This document shows, piece by piece, positions 56,060 to 64,000 of a stretch of 64,000 nucleotides of DNA (positions are counted from its first letter, which is position 1; each line of letters opens with the position of its first letter). The notes below the pieces were generated by a model, which was not told where the DNA came from, ran no database searches, and saw nothing but the letters and a program-made list of their open reading frames with translations. The DNA is from Brassica napus (Eukaryota; Streptophyta; Magnoliopsida; Brassicales; Brassicaceae). The position numbers and the translations under genes were made by a program. The DNA is taken from positions 54,273,374 through 54,337,373 of the forward strand of contig NC_063450.1 in NCBI RefSeq assembly GCF_020379485.1, in the 5' to 3' direction.

Positions 56060-59000
56060 TTATGCATCTCTTTAATAATTTTAAATTTTAAATATTTTCT
56101 AAATCTCAGACCAAAACAAAATAATGAAATGAGAATAAACTAAAAAATCAATATTTATACCGAGCAATAACCAAATGAAAAAACGACACAAAAATAAGAA
56201 AAATATTGAAGATAGATAGGATTGGTACGTGAACTTAAACTTCTCATTACCATAATTAAATTTTAAATTTCTAAGGCATGATATAAAACCGAACTGACAT
56301 AGTTTCATTCTAACTAAATAGTAAGCATCAGATTCTTCGGCCTAAACGTTAGGTTCTTATGCGATAAATGATTTTTTAATTTAAAATATTTTTTTAAAAA
56401 AATGAGTTCAGCAGTAAACAAATTATGTAGTTAACAAAAAAATTTATAAAAAATTGTTTAAAGGTTAAAAATATTAATTCGATCAAGAATATAAATTTTA
56501 TCCTACGGAAGACACAAGTTAGTATTGCTTTATAAGCCCTAACAATAGCAAGTAGATAATTATATCACACACACATTCACTTCATAAAAGATGGCACCAA
56601 CAAAATGGATATGAAAACTATTATTAATCGGTGTCGTGCTGGAATTTTAGTTCTCAAGGAAAATTATCTTTGTAATTAATTCATTGACCTCCACACGCAA
56701 AAAACTTTCTATATATATGAACCATAAATATGGATGCAAATTTGAAGACCATGACCTTTTCTGGATAGAAATGATCCAACCTGTCCACCATAAACTAAAA
56801 TCTTATTGACAATTTACAAATATCAATAGCGCAGAATGAAAAAAAAAAGTTGCGTGGCTGTCATATTCAGAACATTCCAATTATAACTATTGGCCATTTT
56901 TATTTTGTTTTGTATAAATTCAATAAACATAAAGGGTGAACCCAGACACAAAGCCCTCTCTTTAATTTGGTCTCATTCTATTGCTTTCTTCATGAAAAGC
57001 CGAAGCCAATAAACAGTGTTAGGAAAAAAAAAATATGATTGTTAAAATTTGGTAGTGGTAGACAATTCAAAAAGGATCTTGCAGAACTCATGAGAGGCAT
57101 GTATCAGACTATCAGTATAAGAGGCACTTTGTTTGATAAGGTTTTGGAGTTTTATTGATAGATGAATTTTTCGTTAGGATGCTTTTGTTATTTATAACCC
57201 AATATCAGGAGATATAAAGACCTACAATCAATAGTAAATTGGTTGAATCTTGGATCTACAAAAACAATATCTTGAAATTGATAAAGAATCGAAGATCATG
57301 GATTTCTGCTATGCATGATCTCATTTTTTAATCCATTAGTTGGATATTTTGGGAAAATAAATCACAATTTGTTACCCTTTAGACAAAGGAGAGCAACTTC
57401 ATAAGCTTTTACATACCCTCAGTTCCTTTTTGTCAATTTTTGTGAAAGAATATCTAACTGATAAATAAATATTTTTAAGAAGACAAGAATCTCTGATTAC
57501 AGAGTTTCTTTTCAACGGAGTGGAATATAGCTATGACACAGGCTATGACCTTTCTGCATGTATGCTATACGGACGTAGGCCAATTTTTTATTTGTTAAAT
57601 AATAAATGTGAATGAATCTAATAACTAATATTTGTATACCAGTAGAGATGACGCCAAAAGATGGATCCAATCCATGGTTAATGAATACGCAGAGAGAATG
57701 ACATAAGAATTCAGATGTGACGTGACATATTGGCCTCGATTACTTAGACTACGACATTTCAAACCTACCAATTTTTACAGTTTTTAAATTACTCGTATAA
57801 TAACAACCTATAGTTATAGAATCTTTAATTTTTATTTGTCATTCAAATACTTATAAGTCTACCAAAAACTCGCAGGATGTTCCGTCTTTTCAGCTTATTT
57901 TATGTTATCTTGTTTTGTTGCATTAATATAATTGTAGTAGCACTTAAAAGTCTACCAAAAACTTGCAGATTTTGAGATTAGTGTTGTACCAAAAAGCTAT
58001 AAGTTTACTTTAGTTGAATTAAGTAAAAAAAAGTGTCGCTAGTGACCTAACGCTATAATCTAATAAAAATCCCGATTAGACATGGTTTAAAACATAAAAC
58101 AAGAAAAAAGAAAAGAGTTAAATCAATAGTATCAGTCCTTTCGGGAACATCTGATCAAAATCAAAAGTATTGTTGGTGATAAATAATTAAATAAATCGAA
58201 AAAGGCCCAATGGGCTATTTATTTTCATGGCATGCGAATCGTAAAAAAAAGTCGAATAAGAAGAAAAAAGAAAAAAGTAGAAGACATGCTTTGCTAAGTG
58301 GTCGCTGTCTTCACTCTCTCATCTTCTCTGTGTATTTGGCAGTTGAATTTCTCTGCATGCAAAATCTAGTTTTAGATTTCGTGTTGGATTCTCAGTACCT
58401 TATTAACTTCCCAATCTACCCCTGTCATCAAACGTCAACGTTAATATCTCTCTTCCTTCTTTCTCTCTCGCACAGAGATACACTATACATACAATATATT
58501 GCATATAATATATGTAGGATTTAGTTTAATTATCTATCGTGATTTTAATGATTTGTCTATTATTGTGTTTCTCCTTTCTCTTTCACCATACATGCAAAAT
58601 CTCCTGCATTTCTGTCTCATTCGGGAAATTTTATGTAAATACAAATAAATGGTTCTAATTTCTAACATCTTAAAATTTGATCACTAAAACAATAAAAAAA
58701 AACTTTTTTGGTGGTATTCACGTTTGCATTAAGTTCAATAACAACTCACATGTGAGTACTACATATTTTTGGAACTGTTTTTTTTTTTGTGTGCGCCAAC
58801 AATTGGATGAGGTAGCATTAATGTATATACGCTGACATTACCAACCAAATGTTTCTGCTTTTATGGATAGTTCTATACTTCTATATGTTGCACTCGATTG
58901 TAGATACTAAATTAAACTGGTTTATTCAAACCCGTACCCTAAAAATGGACCAGAATGCAAGTCGTGGATTTGTTTAGCTAGATAATATGTGATTCTGATG

Positions 59001-59549
59001 AATTTTATCTTTATTAATCTTTGTGTTTGTAAATACGATGATGTTAAGTTTGTTCAGTTGTTTGATACGAATCTCATGTATCACGCAATCACGTGTATTT
59101 GACCTAATAGAAATCCCAACGAGACTAGAGCTCAAGATATGAAAGAATCTAATGAAATATATACTTCAAAGTTTACATTTTTTTTTCTTTACGGAAGATT
59201 AGATAAGAAATCAAATAAAAATCAAATGATAATCAAACCAATAATCATGTACACTTTTTGACCCAAAAGAAAAAAATGGTGTACACTTCAGGGGTACAAT
59301 GGTCACGGCAGAACCAGTATGAAGCCAAAGAGTCGTCTCTGTCCTAAAAGATCTACAGCTGTTTCGTCTGTGAATAGAGAAGAAATTAAATGATTAGAAC
59401 GTTTCCCGTTTGCGTTCTCTGTCGTGATCTTGCGGTTGTTGACGTTTTGTTCATGTCTCCTTTTGATTAATGGTTTCAAAGTGAATAAAAAATAAGATGA
59501 GTATTTGACCAAAAAAAAAAAAAATAAGATGAGTATTATGGGAAAACTA
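56060..59549. other. AT-rich intergenic DNA
   Basis: No gene recognised. The ORF at 58210-58524 begins with a Lys-rich run from A-rich DNA and has no domain. The CT-rich stretch at 58310-58480 could be a leader or promoter element, but there is no supported gene beside it. Confidence 0.4.
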
Positions 59550-59654
59550 TTAGAGGATATATACGAATATGTTAATATAAATTCGGATATTAGGAATATT
59601 AACATATTTGAATATATCCGAATGTATATTAACATATTCGTATATATCATCTAA
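59550..59654. repeat. Nested inverted repeat, about 105 bp
   Basis: Outer arms 59550-59579 and 59625-59654 pair at 29 of 30 positions. Inside, ATTCGGATAT (59581) pairs with ATATCCGAAT (59614-59623), and the centre carries a third short palindrome. The whole segment can fold into one almost continuous hairpin. Confidence 0.75.
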
Positions 59655-60162
59655 TAAAAACATTAACAAAGATAAATGGATACAAAATGGTACTACGTAC
59701 TATTTAAATTTTGACGTTTGGTGGAATTGTTAATCATTACAAAAATCAAAGGAAGGAAAGAGGGACCTCTTCGTGCATATGATTTTTCCCTCCAAAACAA
59801 CTGCTCCCACTATCCTTTTTCATTCCAACAAAATCATTCACACTAGAAAATCTGTCTCTTTATCACTTTCATGCAAAAATAAACTATCTTAGGTAATTTC
59901 TTTTGTAATATCAAATGATTGCTGTCTATTAGTTGATGATACTATTTTCTGCACTTAAGGATATAATGATTTTGTATTTGTAATTCATCGTATATTAGGT
60001 GTTTAGCCCGGCAAACGGACAAAATTATCTTATTAATATTTATTAATAAAAATATTATTAATTTAAAGATGAATAAAATAATTTATTGTCATCCACTTAC
60101 AATATCAATAACAAATTTAACATTAGACTATTTATATATGATGCAATCTTACATTAAAACAC

Positions 60163-60193
<31 letters not shown>

Positions 60194-61711
60194 ATAAAAA
60201 TTAGAAACAATCATGTTGTGTAAACATTGTAGAAATCTCTTTATATACAATTTTGGTTGTCTTTAAAAAAAAAAAATTTTCGTTAATTATCAAGATCTTG
60301 AACAATGTTAATCAAAACATAGCTAATATATAAACTTATAATTATCGAGACTATTTAATGAGTTTTAATTCATAATTCTCGATAAATATATGTTCAGAAA
60401 TTTATCTATTGAAAAAAATATTATTATTTTGGATAATAGTACAATAGACATTAATTTTTTTTTGTCACAAAAATTTTATTATTATTTTTGAATATTTTTT
60501 ATTATAATTAATTCATGTTTAACAGTTATTTATATAAAAATTATATTAAAGTAAATTATAATACTTCCACTATTTTTATTTAATTGACATTTTAGAAGAC
60601 AACATACAAATTAAGAAAGCTATTATATTGTTTGTTCTATCCTTATTTATCATCATTTTTTAATGTGCAAATAATCTGGATCATAATCACTAGTGTAAGG
60701 ATAAATAAAGTCAAAAGTCACTATAATGTACACAAAAGTTTGGAATCGTCGAATAAGTTGACACAAAACAAAAGTTCTAAAACGTTATTTATAACAAAAC
60801 GAAGGGAATAACATAGATATTCACATTTAAATCATTCATGTAATGCTTTAATCATTAATATTAAAGGTTTTACTTTAAATTTTCAAAGATTATCACTGCT
60901 TAGTCCATCATCATTAGCATAATATTAACTTTGATCAAAATTCTTTATCAAAGTAACAATTTTCACCCGGAAGAAAATTTGACTTTTAAAAATAAATAAA
61001 ATATGACCAGGTTCAATTATTCTATGTTTCGCCGTATAATTCTATCGGTTTAACAAATACCTCTTCTCTTTTTGGAGCAACTAACAAATATCTCTTAGTA
61101 AACAAATACCTGATTTGTCGATCAAAATTTTGGTGTGCCAAAAAATTATATCGAGATAAGTCGAAAATAATATTTATTCTAAGTATTCGTATTTATGTCC
61201 CCTCTACTCCATGCTGCAGGTATGCTACATTAAAAGCAAATTATCAAAGAGAAAAAACGTTTCTTGTTCTTATATAAAAATGGTTTCTGGACATGTTTGG
61301 TAAACCGAGAGCATAACTACATTTGTTTCGTGTATACAATTTTTAATTGCAGAAGAAAACTCTCATGAAATGTTTAGAAACTGATGTAGAAGTATTAGAA
61401 ACATAAGGTTTAACAATGATTAAACAAAACGTTATGATATAAGCTGAGGGATGAAATTATTAGATTTACCGAACTCAGTTATAGTAAGGTTTAATGTAAA
61501 TAAAATAAGAAAGGAAAGAACACGAGAAATATTGATTACTAATTGACAAACTATTTCCATTTTAAAATTGAAAAGGTTAATACGTAAGTCATGGTGATAA
61601 AAGATGAATGGGTGGTTCTTGAGCAAAACGGCGCCGTAGAGATTAGATATCTTATTGTACATTGCAGTTGTTGCGGACATCATAGGGCCTACATATGTTT
61701 TAACTCCTATA
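59655..61711. other. AT-rich intergenic DNA
   Basis: Contains an (AT)n run at 60167-60193 and a weak Stowaway-like unit near 60560-60810 (CTTCCACTATTTTTATTTAATTGAC at the left, GTTGACACAAAACAAAAG to the right). The minus-strand ORF at 61432-61683 has no domain. Confidence 0.4.
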
Positions 61712-61793
61712 CCATGATTATCGCAAGAGGTCCATAAGTTTTTTTCAAAAAAAAAAAAAAAAAAAACTTAAGGACCTCTTGCGATAGTCATGG
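61712..61793. repeat. Hairpin with 33-bp arms
   Basis: CCATGATTATCGCAAGAGG (from 61712) and CCTCTTGCGATAGTCATGG (to 61793) are inverted copies with one mismatch in this part. They extend into T- and A-runs around a short loop. The right arm overlaps the start of the MITE-like repeat that follows. Confidence 0.75.
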
Positions 61794-61995
61794 AAAAAAA
61801 ATAAAAAATAAATCAATCGGATGCCGCCACGTGTCGGTGGAGCCCGCAATCATCCAAAACCCCTCCAATTACAGATCTTTATTTGGTGATTTTGGAGAAT
61901 AGTTTTAAAATTTTTGTGGGATCCACGCGTCAGTGGGACCTACATTTTGTCAAATAAGGAACTTTCGGTTTGAGTTTCCGTAAAGTCCTTAGTTT
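61767..61995 (+). repeat. MITE-like element with CCACGTGTCGGTGG core, copy 2
   Basis: Counterpart of 13610-13825 with the same ordered blocks, including GCCACGTGTCGGTGGAGCC and the CACGCGTCAGTGGGACC region. Non-coding. Confidence 0.6.
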
Positions 61996-62118
61996 GCAAT
62001 TATATACGCATATATAATATATACATACAAATATATGTGGATTAAGGATCCAAGAACAAGGACCCCCTATAATCATACTCTAACATATCGCTTGTACAAG
62101 AGAAAAACTTACTCTTTA

Positions 62119-62877
62119 GGGCAACTCCACCCATGACACCAAATTTGGTGTTAAAATTACATCAAATTTGATGTTTTGGTATCATAATCTTGTTGTCGTC
62201 TTCAACAATGACATCTAATGTAATATTATACTCCCTCAGTTTCAGAAAGATATATTTTTTAGTATTTTCACACATATTAAAAAAACACATTAAACTACCA
62301 TAATAAATGTATCATTTTCTATAATTTTTAATTTTCAATAACTTTTAATCAATACTAATTCAATAAAGTCAATTAATTTTTTTGAAGTTTACAATTTTTC
62401 ATAGAAAAAACAAAAATAAATCTTTGTGAAACAATTTTTTTTCTAAAAAGTCTATCTTAATAAAATGGAGAGAGTATATTATTTTATATTTTCAGTTTTT
62501 AAAGTTTTATATTTTTATTATTTGTAATTGATAAATAATTATTTTATCACATTTAGATTATTATTTATATTTTATTATTTCTAACTGATAAATAATAATA
62601 GTCATTTGGTGATTTATTTTGAAAATAAAATAAAAATATAAATAACATAATAAATTTATGTTTAATTAAAAATTTGGTAGCAATGAAACTATATTATTAA
62701 ATGAAACATAATAAAATATGTATTTTAAATATTTGGTGTGATGAATAGTGTTACACCAAATTTGGTGTAACACTATTCACATTACACCAAATTTGATGAG
62801 AAAGTGTCAAATTTGATGTCTCATTGGAGATGAAGTTACATAAAATTTGATGTTTTGGTGTTTTGTTGGAGATGGCC
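62119..62877. mobile_element. MITE with TTA/TAA borders, host to a nested MITE
   Basis: Inverted ends TTAGGGCAACTCCACC and GTTGGAGATGGCCTAA. Sub-terminal repeats of ACACCAAATTTGGTGT and CATCAAATTTGATGT occur on both sides. The border trinucleotide suggests a PIF/Harbinger-type element. Non-coding. The Stowaway-like unit at 62230-62476 lies inside it. Confidence 0.6.
62230..62476. mobile_element. Stowaway-like MITE nested in another MITE
   Basis: Ends CTCCCTCAGTTTCAGAAAGATA and TCTATCTTAATAAAATGGAGAG are imperfect inverted repeats with TA borders. About 245 bp. Confidence 0.65.
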
Positions 62878-63238
62878 TAACAGATATATGCGACACATAC
62901 ATTACATATATAAATTAATTTTGTAAAATTTCTATAACGTCTATAAAATGTGGAAAATTATCCAAAATTTTTTTTATTCTATCTTTTAACCCAGTTTATT
63001 TTTTTTGTGCATCGGATCAACACCGCTTATAAATTTGTCGAACAGCTCAGGCCATAATGTCTTACAGAATAAGCGTGTCAACATGCTGCTTACAACATAA
63101 CCAGAAACATGCCGCTATGGCACAATGCCACAATTCAATGTCAATTCAAGGTTTTTTATTCAAAAAAATCTCATAGCTAAGCTTTCTAACTATAATTTGT
63201 AGCTGGAGCTACAAACATGTCACTCATACAGAGACAGC
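62878..63238. other. Spacer before the second foldback copy
   Basis: Moderately AT-rich, no gene recognised. 63010-63160 is slightly GC-richer and may be an old repeat fragment. Confidence 0.35.
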
Positions 63239-63635
63239 AGGCCATGTTCGTTTACGTGTCGCGCGACCTGCGACCTGCGAATAAAATTACTTCGTTTACG
63301 TGTCGCGCGACTTGCGACTTGCGACTAAACCTGCGACCTGCGACTAAAACTATGTTCGTTTACGTGTCGCCCGACCTGCGATCTGCGACCTGCGACTAGT
63401 CGCGCGATCAAAATTTTCTTAATTTTTAGTCGCTGTTTTTTCGGGCGACTTAAATGAGAACCCGCGACTGGTCGCGCGATCAGTCGCGCGACATCAAAAC
63501 GAACAACAACCTGCGACTTGCGACTTGCGACTAATCGCAGGTCGCATGTTACGCGACATCAAAACGAACAACAACCTGCGACCTGCGATCAGTCGCAGGT
63601 CGTATGTCGCAGGTCGCCGCGACATGTAAACGAAC
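63239..63635 (+). mobile_element. CpG-rich foldback element, copy 2
   Basis: Same structure and orientation as 42207-42614: GGCCATGTTCGTTTACGTGT start, three left-end repeats (63246, about 63290, 63354), the LATIN-letter-free core of GCGACCTGCGAC units around AAAATTTTCTTAATTTTTAG, two copies of GCGACATCAAAACGAACAA, and the inverted end TGTAAACGAAC. Copies look roughly 90% identical by eye. Confidence 0.75.
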
Positions 63636-64000
63636 ACGTTATATACACATTTGTTTAATGTATAGCAAATCAAATATTAATACGAGTAGAGACCCACTTG
63701 GTTTAAGATTTTGGAAGATAACGAAATAAAAAGATGAATTCAAAGGATGCAGAGTTATATATGTCGGGTCATTTAGAGCCGTGACCAAAAGTTTCGTCGT
63801 TAATTTCTACGGTCGGTCATGAAATTTTTTGGATGTGTCTTGACCCTTTTGTGGACTTCTGTATAGTTTTGTCGGTTTATAGGTTTGTATTCGTATCCCT
63901 ATTTTCTCCCAAAAAAAAAAATTGTATCCTTCTCTTTTTCTGTCCCAGTAACGAGACGTACGTATATTCACGAAAAGAAAAACGTTTAATTTCAATTTTA
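63636..64000. other. Window end, no feature recognised
   Basis: AT-rich with an A-run near 63910. The minus-strand ORF at 63807-63995 has no recognisable domain. Confidence 0.4.

Noticed and set aside
58210..58524. 104-codon ORF beside a CT-rich tract
   Set aside because: The Lys run derives from A-rich DNA; no domain and no splice or leader evidence.

Overview
This is plant nuclear DNA from a Brassicaceae genome, most probably tribe Brassiceae (Brassica or Raphanus). It has GT-AG introns, long AT-rich intergenic DNA, plant-only gene families, an S1-type SINE, and proteins that read as near-identical orthologues of Arabidopsis thaliana. From memory of the Arabidopsis map, the first 40 kb is collinear with At4g37650-At4g37740 and all ten loci are present in order.

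Gene-bearing part (1.9-40 kb): SHORT-ROOT (+), a mitochondrial-type L7/L12 ribosomal protein (+), N-acetylglutamate synthase (-, nine exons), the heptahelical PAQR protein HHP4 (+), a GT34 galactosyltransferase-like gene (+), an uncharacterised basic/serine-rich protein (-), the VQ protein VQ29 (+), a phytosulfokine-6-type precursor (-) whose hormone core is altered to YIYRH, bZIP7 (+), and the growth-regulating factor GRF2 (-, with an intact-looking miR396 site). They are not an operon. They are independently transcribed genes for root patterning, organ growth, peptide signalling, arginine synthesis and cell-wall glycosylation.

Inserted DNA in this part: a SINE at 10.1 kb, a duplicated 214-bp segment at 14-17 kb that carries a SINE in one copy and has a Helitron-like element between the copies, TRIM-like and CCCGAAC-rich relics at 19.8-21 kb, a minisatellite at 25.9-26.5 kb, and a nearly full-length but inactivated LINE at 27.3-33.6 kb.

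Gene-free part (40-64 kb): no convincing host gene, but many repeats. They include Stowaway-like MITEs, two copies of a CpG-rich foldback element built from GCGACCTGCGAC-like units, two Helitrons, a complete non-autonomous gag-only LTR element (TR-GAG type, 648-bp LTRs, 5-bp target duplication), a 5'-truncated LINE, an S1-like SINE, a 114-bp-arm inverted repeat with a 33-nt loop, and nested MITEs. In Arabidopsis the next locus is AINTEGUMENTA; it was not reached in this window.

All exon borders, repeat ends and motif positions were read by eye. Family names rest on recalled motifs, and no database search was possible.
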